Assembly (NCBI RefSeq): GCF_018122655.1
Contig: NZ_JAGRQC010000004.1
Location: 372,001 to 436,000, forward strand
Origin: Stakelama marina
GTDB lineage: Bacteria; Pseudomonadota; Alphaproteobacteria; Sphingomonadales; Sphingomonadaceae
DNA: 64,000 nt
Direction: 5' to 3'
This document shows, piece after piece, positions 44,330-52,760 of this stretch. Position 1 is the stretch's first letter. Every line of letters starts with the position of its first letter. The position numbers were made by a program, and so were the translations under genes. The notes beneath the pieces were generated by a model. That model searched no databases, was not told the DNA's origin, and saw only the letters and a program-made list of their open reading frames with translations.

Positions 44330-45167
44330 TATCGGCGTGGAGCTCGACGCTCGCATCGCCGCTGGTGAGCCATTCTGGCTCCCAGGCCTTGCCGACGCCC
44401 TGGTCGAGGATTTCTGGTCGACACCACAGGCGACCACCCAAACCGGCTATACTACTGCGCGGTGGCTCGGCGAGATGCCACCGTTTGCCGACGCTCCGCA
44501 TAACTCACGCGAGGGATTGACGATCGAGCCATTGCCGAAGGTATTTCAGGGCCGGTTTCGCGATGCGGCCGCAATGGGGAGCCATATAGCAATTCGCGCC
44601 GCGATCGACACTACGCTGACGCAGCTGACTGCGGGCGACGCAGGCGGAACGGTCACACACTTGGTGCGCGCAATCCATGTGATCGAGGCGCCCGGGCCCG
44701 GCTATGATATCAGCCATTCGGAACCCTCGATCCCCTTCTCCATCTTTGTATCGGTGCCGGTCGGCGAGCGGCATGGCACGCTCCGCCTCGCGGAATCGTT
44801 GCTGCATGAGGCCTTGCATCTCCAGCTGACCCTGCTCGAACGTCATGTTCCGATGGTGCTCGACACCGCAGCGACCGGCTATTCGCCTTGGCAGCAATCC
44901 CAACGTCCGCTCTCCGGACTGCTCCACGGTCTCTATGTGTTTGCGGCGATCGACCAGTGGCTGGCGCTGCTTGACGCAGCGCCTTCGACCTCCTCGGAAG
45001 ACCGCATCTACCTCACCCGCCGCCGGGCCGAGATCGCAGAGGAAATCGCCGATGTTGCAACACTTGCCGATGCCCCAAGTCTAACGCCGACCGGCCACCA
45101 TCTCGCGAGCTGGCTGCTGACGTCGCAAGAGCGTACAGGCGCGCCCTCGCATCAAGCCGCTCGCTAG
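44322..45167 (+). CDS. HExxH-motif protein in RiPP cluster
   Basis: 281 aa from ATG 44322, overlapping the oxygenase by 8 bp. SLLHEALHLQLTLLERH has a HExxH motif at residues 162-166. The rest is helical (LHGLYVFAAIDQWLALLD). HExxH proteins of peptide clusters were first taken for metalloproteases; some are now described as 2OG-dependent hydroxylases. Either leader removal or a second oxidation is possible. Last gene of the operon. Confidence 0.75.
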   Translation: MADIGVELDARIAAGEPFWLPGLADALVEDFWSTPQATTQTGYTTARWLGEMPPFADAPHNSREGLTIEPLPKVFQGRFRDAAAMGSHIAIRAAIDTTLTQLTAGDAGGTVTHLVRAIHVIEAPGPGYDISHSEPSIPFSIFVSVPVGERHGTLRLAESLLHEALHLQLTLLERHVPMVLDTAATGYSPWQQSQRPLSGLLHGLYVFAAIDQWLALLDAAPSTSSEDRIYLTRRRAEIAEEIADVATLADAPSLTPTGHHLASWLLTSQERTGAPSHQAAR

Positions 45168-45178
45168 AAGGTCGACAG

Positions 45179-45973
45179 CTACGATGCCGAGGCGGGCAGG
45201 AAGTTCTGGCCCGCATCAAGCGCCGCCAGATGATCGGCTGTTGCCGCGCTGTACTTGGCACCGGGCAGGATGGCGGCGGCGAGTTCAGCCCGGGCGCGCT
45301 CGAGATAAGCGATAGCCTCGGGGCGCGGATCGTCACCGAATACGGATACGCTCTCATGCACCAGGGTGAGCCTCCGCAGATGCTGAAGACGATCACGGGC
45401 GAGCGCTGTCCTGCCAAGCGCAAGAATATCGATTGTCGCCTCACCCGCTGTGGTCAAACCGGTCGCCGCTTCCCCACGAAAGGTAATATGCTCACGCGGG
45501 TCGCGCGGACCATAGGCGTCTAACAGCAGCGGCTGTTCGAGCGTGAGGTCGGCATGATGATCGCGGGCGCGGTTGGCTTCGTCCTCCAAGGGAAACCAGT
45601 TGCGCTTGCGGTAGGAATTGCAGTCCGGACAAGCGTAGCAGAGGTTTTCCCAAGTGTAACCAAGCCAATAATAGCCCGGATAAATTCGTCCTGCATCGGT
45701 ATCGACCGCGCCCTTCGGGCGGTAATGCTCAACATCTCCGGCGACATTGGCGTCGAAAATTGCCTCACAGAACGCGCATTTGTCGTGCTGGTCGGCCTTC
45801 AGTTGGCGTTTCACGACGTCAGTGCCGTAAATCCCTTTACGGATGTCGAAGCTTCGCGCGCCGCTTCGATAGTCCGCTGCTGCGGCATCATAGGCGGTGC
45901 AGTTGCCCTCATTAGCTTGGCCCCCGCGCCCGAGAGACGACGGCACCTCGGTAGACTTGGTATGGCGGATCAC
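45179..45973 (-). CDS. ptuB: Septu system HNH nuclease PtuB
   Basis: 264 aa. HNH endonuclease core with zinc-binding cysteines: KCAFCEAIFDANVAGDVEHYRPKG has the first CxxC and the catalytic His, and NLCYACPDCNSYRKRNWFPLED the second zinc pair and the Asn/His part. It overlaps ptuA by 4 bp (ATGA). In Septu the PtuA ATPase holds PtuB and releases nuclease activity during phage infection. HNH proteins of this group also occur with retrons, but no reverse transcriptase is seen nearby. Confidence 0.87.
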   Translation of the reverse strand: MIRHTKSTEVPSSLGRGGQANEGNCTAYDAAAADYRSGARSFDIRKGIYGTDVVKRQLKADQHDKCAFCEAIFDANVAGDVEHYRPKGAVDTDAGRIYPGYYWLGYTWENLCYACPDCNSYRKRNWFPLEDEANRARDHHADLTLEQPLLLDAYGPRDPREHITFRGEAATGLTTAGEATIDILALGRTALARDRLQHLRRLTLVHESVSVFGDDPRPEAIAYLERARAELAAAILPGAKYSAATADHLAALDAGQNFLPASAS

Positions 45974-47376
45974 GACGCGCGCGTCGCCAGCAGCGCTGCA
46001 GCTTCGCGAATGAGCTTGGCGGCTTTGTCGTCCTCGGGCGCGAGATCGCTCGGGATGGCGGCCACCAGAGCATTGGCGGCCTCGAGCCGTTCTCGATCTT
46101 CCAGATTAAGCGTCTGCTTGCCGAGCAGAGTCCGGCGTGTCTCGAAGGCATCGACAATCTCAGGGGCATAGGGGTTCGCATCGTGCAGCAACCCAACGCT
46201 CACTTGGTCGAGCCGCCAACTGCGCACGGTCTGCGGGTCGTTGTCGATGATTGCGTGATCGCCTTCCCGGATGACAACCGCGATATTCGTGTCGAGATAA
46301 GTTTGCGCCAGCACCGGGCTGTGCGTCGTGACGATGAACTGCACTTTGGGAAAGACGCTGGACAGGTCAAGACGGACGCGGCGTTGCCATTTGGGGTGGA
46401 GATGAAGATCAAGTTCGTCGATCAGAACAATCGCAGGTTCGCGGAGCGGATCGACGCTGTCCTTGTGATATTCGGCCATGCGCCACGCGAGGTCAACGGT
46501 CCAGGCGAACATCGTCTGATAGCCAATACTCAGCGAGTGGAGCGGGACTTCGCCTGAATAAGTTTCGATCCAGACGCCGGTCTTTTCCTCGGCAAAGCCG
46601 GGAAGTGCCGGACCATAGACGTGGATGCGCTCGGGAAGCTCGACTTCGGGTAGGATGCAGGCGAGCGCCTGCCGGATCTCGCGGTAAAGGATCGCCGCGC
46701 GGCTTTCTGCGGTGCTATCGGTTTTGTCATTACGATTGCGATCCTCGCGCAGCGCAATATGATCGAGATCTTCGAGAATCTGGACCGCATCGGCGAGTTC
46801 GATCTCAGCGTTGAACAGCGAGGCGGTCGAGTCCTCTTGATCGGAAACGACATCGCTGCGCCGGTATGGCGGGTGGCGGGCCGCACTGTAGCCAACGACT
46901 AGGGGTGGCAGGAATGGCTTGCGTTTGGTCTTGCTGAAATCGAATTCGGTGAGATCCTGCTTATCGACGCGATATGCTGCTTTGGTCGCGACGTGTTTCC
47001 CGCGCCCTTTGGGCCGTTCCGCCGGCCGAAGTTCCCGTCCGATAGAGAATTCCGCTTCGATGCCGACCTGCAATCCTTCGCCGACCCGCGCAATCTCGAC
47101 CAGCAGCGCATCTTCATAGGCGGGAATCGCCGGTTCGACGCGATCGGGGTCGCGTGCGTCGGTGCGTGCGCTTTGCTCCACGTTGAGGATCGGCCGCATT
47201 AGTGCCAAACATTGCAGGAGTGTCGTCTTGCCGAGGCCATTTTCGCCCAGCACGAGGGTCCAGGGCGCAGGTCCGCCATCCAGTCGAAGATCAAGCACGA
47301 CACCGGGCAGGAACGCTTTCACGTTGGAAAGGCGCAGCTCGCTGTAATAGACTGGCGCTGCCTTGCTGGCGTTCAT
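45970..47376 (-). CDS. ptuA: Septu system ATPase PtuA
   Basis: 468 aa AAA/ABC-like ATPase. Walker A GENGLGKTTLLQ at residues 44-55, LSIGYQTMFAW (signature-like), Walker B IVLIDELDLHLHPKWQRR and IVTTHSPVLAQTY (H-loop). The fold is the OLD/RecF-like ATPase type of defence systems. The direct overlap with ptuB identifies Septu. It is divergent from the gene at 47501. Confidence 0.87.
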   Translation of the reverse strand: MNASKAAPVYYSELRLSNVKAFLPGVVLDLRLDGGPAPWTLVLGENGLGKTTLLQCLALMRPILNVEQSARTDARDPDRVEPAIPAYEDALLVEIARVGEGLQVGIEAEFSIGRELRPAERPKGRGKHVATKAAYRVDKQDLTEFDFSKTKRKPFLPPLVVGYSAARHPPYRRSDVVSDQEDSTASLFNAEIELADAVQILEDLDHIALREDRNRNDKTDSTAESRAAILYREIRQALACILPEVELPERIHVYGPALPGFAEEKTGVWIETYSGEVPLHSLSIGYQTMFAWTVDLAWRMAEYHKDSVDPLREPAIVLIDELDLHLHPKWQRRVRLDLSSVFPKVQFIVTTHSPVLAQTYLDTNIAVVIREGDHAIIDNDPQTVRSWRLDQVSVGLLHDANPYAPEIVDAFETRRTLLGKQTLNLEDRERLEAANALVAAIPSDLAPEDDKAAKLIREAAALLATRAS

Positions 47377-47500
47377 CGGCTTACCTTCCCATGGACTATG
47401 TGGCTGCGTGCGCTGGCTGACGGGAGCTCGGCGCCGTCACCCGAATCCAGCCATGGCGTACCCGCCCATTCGACTACCGATATAGCGAAGTGAGACCAAT

Positions 47501-47872
47501 ATGCACGGAGTTATCCATCGACTGTTGCGGCCGGGTGGGCTGGAGGTGGCCCGCAAGTTTCGCCGCGCGCGTGGCTTCTGGGAGGCGTTTCACAAGGCTC
47601 ATCGTAACGCCGAAATTGTTGCCCTTGCCGAGGGACTGACCCACGCTCAGCACCGCTACGAAGCGCTGATGGGGTTCGATCGGCAGTTCGCCAAGGAGAC
47701 CATGGCGATCACATGTCTCGGTTCGCTGTACGACGATCGCCGGGGCTGGCTGCGCGGTCGCGCAGACTATGCCGGACGCCTGATCGAAGCGTTCCGGTGC
47801 TCGTCGACCGCGATGGAAGTGAAAGCCGGTGCAAGACTCGCCGCCGAGCTCTATGGGATCGGTCGTCCGTGA
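47501..47872 (+). CDS. hypothetical protein, 123 aa
   Basis: Start ATG 47501. Basic and helical (LEVARKFRRARGFWEAFHKA, LTHAQHRYEALMGFD, RADYAGRLIEAF). No family recognised and no signal peptide. The stop shares a base with the next start (TGATG), so the two genes are coupled. Confidence 0.6.
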   Translation: MHGVIHRLLRPGGLEVARKFRRARGFWEAFHKAHRNAEIVALAEGLTHAQHRYEALMGFDRQFAKETMAITCLGSLYDDRRGWLRGRADYAGRLIEAFRCSSTAMEVKAGARLAAELYGIGRP

Positions 47873-48636
47873 TGCGCCTTGGCCGATGGATCGAAGGCGC
47901 ATGGCGGTGGCTTGCGAGAATATGGATGGGCCGATCGATGCCACACCTGCCGTCCCCGTTTACTGCCCAGTCGCTGGCAGCGCTCTATGCGGATATCTCT
48001 GCGCAGGCGGGCGTGACGGTTGCCGCGCTGAGGCGTCATCTCGCTGAATTCAGCAGCTTGCCAATCGCCCAAGCGGATCTCCAGGCCTATCGTGAGGGCC
48101 GGGGCGCCTGGAAGAAACTACACGACGAAGTCGTTGCGGTCGGGCACTTCCTAGACGGGCGCTATCCAGAGGACTCGCGGGTGCGCTTTCCTCTCGATGA
48201 CCAGCCGCCCGATGCTTGGCTGATGGTCAATGGTGAACCACCCGTCGGAATTGAAGTGACTGCCGCGCTAGCGCGTGCTGGCCATGAAGTGGCGAAGAGC
48301 ATGGCAGGCGGCGGCGCTGTTCCGGGTTTCATCGGGCTGCAGGACAATGCGACATCGCAGCAATTCACCGCGGCCCGCGCGCGCGGGCGAGTCCTTCACT
48401 CGAAAAAGGGCATCGATGCCGCCATCGATAACGCGATCACGGCGCGCCTTTCCGCAAAGGATCAGCAGAAGTTCGCGGAGCAGATCCTGGTAATCACGGT
48501 GCCGCTCGGCTCGTCGCCAGACCGTGGCGCGCAGGAGTTGCAGGCTAGGCATGGTGCCAAGGCGGCAGCACTGCCCTTCAGTGAGGTCCACCTCCTTGAT
48601 CCTGCGCGGCGCGGGCGGCATGTTCAACTCAAATAA
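47872..48636 (+). CDS. hypothetical protein, possible PD-(D/E)XK-like fold
   Basis: 254 aa from ATG 47872. DQPPDAWLMVNGEPPVGIEVTAAL resembles the PD-x(n)-(D/E)-x-K strand pair of restriction-like nucleases, but Thr replaces the Lys, so activity is doubtful. Another helical part follows (KKGIDAAIDNAITARLSAKD) and then VITVPLGSSPD. First of a row with the CxxC protein and the PD-(D/E)XK-like protein, all in the same direction. Confidence 0.55.
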   Translation: MRLGRWIEGAWRWLARIWMGRSMPHLPSPFTAQSLAALYADISAQAGVTVAALRRHLAEFSSLPIAQADLQAYREGRGAWKKLHDEVVAVGHFLDGRYPEDSRVRFPLDDQPPDAWLMVNGEPPVGIEVTAALARAGHEVAKSMAGGGAVPGFIGLQDNATSQQFTAARARGRVLHSKKGIDAAIDNAITARLSAKDQQKFAEQILVITVPLGSSPDRGAQELQARHGAKAAALPFSEVHLLDPARRGRHVQLK

Positions 48637-48659
48637 ATCGGACCAGCGAAGGATCAAAG

Positions 48660-48890
48660 ATGAGTGGGACGGACAGCGGATTACCTGAACTCGAAGAGCC
48701 GTGCGACGCCTGCAACGGCACTGGAGACGCGCCGCCGGCCACTCCTTACGAACCGCGGGCCAGCTTGAATTGCCCTAAGTGTAAGGGCCATACACTCGCG
48801 CCGACCGAAGCGGGTCAGAAACTGATCGAATTCATTAAGCGCCGATTCAACCTGCCAGAGCGCGAGGCGCATCGATCACTATTCGGTTAG
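48660..48890 (+). CDS. small paired-CxxC protein, 76 aa
   Basis: ATG 48660 with GAAGGA upstream. CDACNGTGDAPP and CPKCKGHTLAPTEAGQKLIEF form two DnaJ-like CxxC-x-G knuckles and the PTE-x-G-x-x-L-x-EF tail shared with the protein at 40901. Probably one zinc site. Lies between two nuclease-like genes. Confidence 0.72.
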   Translation: MSGTDSGLPELEEPCDACNGTGDAPPATPYEPRASLNCPKCKGHTLAPTEAGQKLIEFIKRRFNLPEREAHRSLFG

Positions 48891-48944
48891 GGTGCGGCGC
48901 CTGAATTCCGGACATATGGGCTTTACGGGAAAGGCTCGCCGCAA

Positions 48945-50486
48945 ATGAGCAAGCTCGGTCGGGACGTCTATCGCAGGAAGCTGGCGCGCTATCTGTCGCA
49001 CAGCCTCGACGAGCAGGTGATTTCGATGATCTCGGCCCTGGTCGCCGTACAGACTGGCCATGCCGCAGCGCTGAAGGCGTTGCCCGACCTGCCTGCCGAT
49101 GCGCTCGGGGCCGAGCTTGGCTCTCCCTATCATATCCCGCTCTGGTCGCTGGAGACACTGGTCAACGAACTGCTCGCCGCCCCCAAGCCGAGGAACTTCG
49201 GGATCGGCCGAACCCGGGTGCTCGATACGTCACGCTTCCAAACCTTGCGCGTGCTGCACGGTATTCTCGTGAAGGTGGAAAATGCCGAGGACGGAATTTT
49301 TCTCGAGAACCACGATGTGTTCTATGAGATGGCCCGCATCGCGCAGCGCCAGTTTCCCTGGCAACGCGGCGTCGCCAACGCACCGCATTTGTACCGGTCT
49401 ATCCTGCTGTATGGTACAGGAAGCGCCCGCAGCTTCTTCGAAGCAGATGCCGCTATGTCGCTGCCCGATTTCGTAAAGGTCGGCGCGTGCTTTTCGGGCG
49501 CGCTGACCGGGCGGGACTATGGTGACCGCAACCGCGATCTGTCGATGATCGGCATTGGAGCGCAGGTCCGCGAAGCGGCACTGGCCAAGCTGTCGATCGG
49601 GCATGGTGCGGCGCGTGCGCGTACGGCTAAGATACGCGAAGGCCAGCGTCACACCGGCTACAGCCCCAGCATCCTGCGTGACTTTCCGATCATCGCGTTC
49701 GGTGACAACGGCGAGCGCCTACGCGCGCCAATCCCCGAGCTGATCATGTATCGCTATACGTCGGGCCTGTATCTCGATGTTGTGCGCGGTGGCGCTTCGG
49801 TCTGGGCCGATATCGGCAAGCGCTTCGAAGCCTACGTTCACGACTACCTGCAAGCAATGATGGCGCCGTTCGACGTCACTGGCGAGACGACTTATGGACC
49901 GAAGAAGACGCAATATCGCACACCGGACATTCTCGTGCACCAGGACAGCTGCGTAGTCGCTGCCATCGAGTGCAAGGCCAAGCGCATGAGCTTCGCGGCG
50001 CGCTATGCCGATGACCCGCTTGCCGACGCCGCGCTCGGCTTCGATGAGCTGGCGAAGGGCATGTTCCAGCTTTGGCGTTTCTTCGCCCATGCCAGGAAGG
50101 GCGTGATCGGGTCATTGGCAATGTCAACGCACTGCCAGGCAATCATCGTCACTGCCGACAGTTGGCTCACGATGGCGCGGAACCAGGCCGAGAAGGTGGT
50201 CTCGGCAGCCCATCAACTGGCGGATGCCGACGGCGGCATTGAGCCAGTCGATCGGCGCGATGTCGCATTCTGCCAGATCGACGACGTCGAGTTCGCGCTC
50301 CAGAACGGCAATGCGGAGAGTTTCCTCGCCGCGGCGCGGGAGATCGCATCAGGCCAGAAGAAGCATTTCATGCTGTCGGTGGCCCATGGAGCTGATCTAG
50401 GCCAGCAGCGCGATTATCCCTTCATGGACAAGATTGCCGACCTGCTCCCATGGATGGACGATTTCGAACGGATGTCGACCGACTGA
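48945..50486 (+). CDS. PD-(D/E)XK nuclease-like protein, 513 aa
   Basis: ATG 48945. The N-terminal half is helical with no known domain (LSHSLDEQVISMISALVAVQ, LYRSILLYGTGSARSFFEAD). In the second half, YRTPDILVHQDSCVVAAIECKAKRMSFAAR shows the PD strand, Asp, and Glu-x-Lys of restriction-type nucleases. A defence role is likely from the motif and the neighbours, but no named system is recognised. The small ORF at 50556 follows in the same direction. Confidence 0.68.
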   Translation: MSKLGRDVYRRKLARYLSHSLDEQVISMISALVAVQTGHAAALKALPDLPADALGAELGSPYHIPLWSLETLVNELLAAPKPRNFGIGRTRVLDTSRFQTLRVLHGILVKVENAEDGIFLENHDVFYEMARIAQRQFPWQRGVANAPHLYRSILLYGTGSARSFFEADAAMSLPDFVKVGACFSGALTGRDYGDRNRDLSMIGIGAQVREAALAKLSIGHGAARARTAKIREGQRHTGYSPSILRDFPIIAFGDNGERLRAPIPELIMYRYTSGLYLDVVRGGASVWADIGKRFEAYVHDYLQAMMAPFDVTGETTYGPKKTQYRTPDILVHQDSCVVAAIECKAKRMSFAARYADDPLADAALGFDELAKGMFQLWRFFAHARKGVIGSLAMSTHCQAIIVTADSWLTMARNQAEKVVSAAHQLADADGGIEPVDRRDVAFCQIDDVEFALQNGNAESFLAAAREIASGQKKHFMLSVAHGADLGQQRDYPFMDKIADLLPWMDDFERMSTD

Positions 50487-50555
50487 ATCAGGGATCGCGC
50501 TCGCCTTCCAGGCATCAAGCCCTGGAAGAATCGGCAAAAGGTTCAGGGAGGACGG

Positions 50556-50672
50556 ATGGCAACAGACAACTCTGAGCCACCACGCCGACTGGACGATTCC
50601 GCAAGGTTGGGATCGCTACACTCAGAGCGAGCTATGTGGTACCAGTTGTTCGCGCGTCAGTCGGACACATGA
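50556..50672 (+). CDS. possible 38-aa peptide downstream of the nuclease-like gene
   Basis: ATG 50556 with a strong ribosome site AGGGAGGA 3-4 nt upstream. The product is MATDNSEPPRRLDDSARLGS and on, ending ARQSDT: polar, no membrane part. It could be a real small gene; the flanks 50487-50555 and 50673-50828 hold nothing else. Confidence 0.3.
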   Translation: MATDNSEPPRRLDDSARLGSLHSERAMWYQLFARQSDT

Positions 50673-50828
50673 ACGATCGGCTGCAATCAGGGATTCGATC
50701 TGTGCCGTTCATCGGCAGCTCTGTTAGCGGCTGCCGTCACCGTTGAATCGTCCTGCGGACGGGCAGCTATCGTATTTTTTCCGGCCCAAAACTTGCGAAC
50801 AGCGGAAGGCTGTAATCTGGACTAACGC

Positions 50829-51208
50829 TCATTCCCGGATCCCGGCCGGACCCGCAGTGCTGCGCGCCAACCAGAAGCCTGGCACCAGTTCGGCGTATCG
50901 CGCCTTCTGTTCGGCGGTTGCGCCCAGGGTCAGCACCATGAGTGAAAAGGGCGTGTGCTGCCCCTTGCTGTGCGCATTCAAAAAGCGCACCCGGCGTTGC
51001 AGCAGGTAAACGTCTGCATCGGGGCTCAGCTTCTCATGGAACCACCTCGAGTCCGTTCGAACCGCAACGAGGGAGACGACCGTCTGCACATTGCCGGCTC
51101 GCCACTGTGAGCGCGGCGCAGCCATATGAGCAGCGCCGAAAACGGAGGATTGACGAAGGCAAGCCTGGGATTTCCTCGTAGGCTCACGGCCGCTGCAATT
51201 CGAGCCAC
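50829..51208 (-). pseudogene. phage-type DNA N6-adenine methyltransferase remnant, frameshifted
   Basis: Two frames complement each other. From 51208, RGNPRLAFVNPPFSALLIWL holds the NPPF catalytic motif; near 51125 the similarity moves to another frame: WRAGNVQTVVSLVAVRTDSRWFHEKL and YLLQRRVRFLN, typical of the later part of phage Dam-like enzymes. The N-terminal part before the NPPF motif is absent. So the gene is truncated and frameshifted. Confidence 0.62.
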
Positions 51209-51669
51209 TTGATCCTAAATCTGAACACCACGTCACCGCGGACGCATTTCGCACTTACTACCTGGCCTTGAACCCGCGATGCCAGACATCGATCAGGAAT
51301 CTCAACAACTTCAGCGAGCGGCTTGAGGCTGTCTTTCAGAGCGATGCACGCCGACGGTGGGATTGAAGCGCCAGATATCGTCAGTTTGCCGTGACCAGTT
51401 CTCTGATCTTCATAGAGGCAGTTTTTATATTGATGCCGCAAAAGCCAGTGAGAGCCTTTTCGAATAAGCAGATCGCGACATCCGAATCCGTCGTCGGGAT
51501 GATATCTGCGCGGATCAATGCGCGGCCTAGTGACGTAAAGATTTCCGATCTGGCTTACGGTGCATTCACGCTGGAGGCATCCGCAGTTGATCCGGTGCTT
51601 CTTGAGCCATCGCATTCCGACTGGTGAAATGAGGTCGACCGAGCTTTCCGTATTTTGTTTCTGCACCAC
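51184..51669 (-). CDS. hypothetical Cys-containing protein, 161 aa
   Basis: GTG start 51669 with AGGAG 5 nt upstream. Several Cys (INCGCLQREC, GCRDLL, KNCLYED, DRCLASR, AKCVRGD) suggest metal binding or a compact fold. No family recognised. Its 3' end overlaps the methyltransferase remnant by 25 bp. Confidence 0.5.
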   Translation of the reverse strand: MVQKQNTESSVDLISPVGMRWLKKHRINCGCLQRECTVSQIGNLYVTRPRIDPRRYHPDDGFGCRDLLIRKGSHWLLRHQYKNCLYEDQRTGHGKLTISGASIPPSACIALKDSLKPLAEVVEIPDRCLASRVQGQVVSAKCVRGDVVFRFRIKWLELQRP

Positions 51670-51789
51670 GTCTACTCCTGCTTGGTTCCCGCGTGACTCC
51701 GCTCAGACTGGTGCGATTCGGCTGCAAGTCGGATTAGCCTTCCGGCCTGGATCGCGAAGCCTCGATCCGTCCAACGTTTTTCCAGCGCT

Positions 51790-52083
51790 TCATCTGCTTG
51801 CCAGCCTGCGCTTTTCGAAGGCCTCGACCTCGTCGATGCTCCGCAGCCGCGGCTGGGTGAACAGCGTGTCCCCCGGCCCGTTACCACTCAGGACCTCATG
51901 AATGGCTAGCGCGGTTCCAAGAGCGACGTCTGCGTCTCTTTCCAGGTTTGTGACGTCGCGCTTTTCGACCCGCGCTTCAGCCGCAACCTGATCGATGGTC
52001 ATGCCGAGATGGTCGCGAAGGCGCCGCGCGCGCCGGCCGATATCGCTTAGGCTGCCAGACTCGGTGATACTGTATTCGGTCAT
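51790..52083 (-). CDS. XRE-like small HTH protein, 97 aa
   Basis: Start ATG 52083 with AAGGAG 7 nt upstream. An HTH is visible: DIGRRARRLRDHLGMTIDQVAAEARVEKRDVTNLERDADVALGTALAIHEVL, close to the Cro/C1 family pattern. It may regulate the island or act as the antitoxin-like part of a pair; no toxin is evident next to it. Confidence 0.65.
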   Translation of the reverse strand: MTEYSITESGSLSDIGRRARRLRDHLGMTIDQVAAEARVEKRDVTNLERDADVALGTALAIHEVLSGNGPGDTLFTQPRLRSIDEVEAFEKRRLASR

Positions 52084-52261
52084 CACGCTTCTCCTTGCTG
52101 CCGGTCCATGGCCCACGAGCCACCTAAGCTGGCGACGTCGGTTATTATAGCTGGTCCCGTTTCGTTCTGCCACGTCTTTGAGCGCAGGCGGTCGACTACG
52201 AATTCCTGCATCTCTGCTTCGGCGGCGGGAAAGACGCCACGAACATCATCGCCGGCGTCGG

Positions 52262-52441
52262 TCAGTTGAAGTTGGCGAAGAAGTCATCGGCCGCCCGGTC
52301 GCCGCGGCCGGCGCCAGGATGCTGCCAGTAACCCGAGAAACGACGCGACTGCGGCGCGTCCATGATGGCGCCCAGCATCGCCAGGGTCCTGTTCCTGTCG
52401 TCGACCCGGCTGTTGGTCTCCCGCCAGGTGGCATACGCCAA
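52262..52441 (-). CDS. possible 59-aa protein after a frameshifted gene
   Basis: TTG 52441 directly after a TAA. The product reads AYATWRETNSRVDDRNRTLAM, then APQSRRFSGYWQHP and DDFFANFN at the end, a sensible soluble composition in a frame distinct from its neighbours. No family recognised. Confidence 0.35.
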   Translation of the reverse strand: MAYATWRETNSRVDDRNRTLAMLGAIMDAPQSRRFSGYWQHPGAGRGDRAADDFFANFN

Positions 52442-52760
52442 TTAGTTGATGAGACAGGGGCCAGCGATGTGGTGTGGGTTCCGATCTCGAAGCCCGAGTT
52501 GATGAAGCGGGGGCTTGCGCTGCGCGCGGAGCTCGCTGTAACGCTGGACATAGGTGGCACTGACTGGTCTGTCGGTCAGCGTGTTCACGGCTCTTCGCGT
52601 ACGCGAAGTGCGCGAGGCTGGTCAGCTGGTCTCCGGACGGACGCGGGCCGCCCAGGAACAGCAGATCGGCGTCACTGTGCCTTTCGCCCCTCTGAGTCAT
52701 CTCCTGACCGAGGGCGACGGTGCCGTGATTGATACCTTGATGGTCGAGATTGTTGCTCAT
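52442..52760 (-). pseudogene. hypothetical gene with probable frameshift
   Basis: ATG 52760 (MSNNLDHQGINHGTVALG) with AAAGGAAA upstream. The frame LLFLGGPRPSGDQLTSLAHF continues to REHADRQ; near 52565 the plausible reading moves to another frame, PVSATYVQRYSELRAQRKPP, ending HIAGPCLIN and TAA. A one-base change would join them into a protein of about 105 aa. No family recognised. Confidence 0.4.

Noticed and set aside
45179..47376. Retron-associated ATPase/HNH pair
   Set aside because: No reverse transcriptase or msr/msd-like DNA next to it; the two-gene overlap alone fits Septu.
51672..51887. 71-codon minus-strand frame between the XRE-like gene and the Cys-containing gene
   Set aside because: Its only ATG lies deep inside the XRE-like gene; the part beyond it has no start codon, although its composition is not unreasonable.
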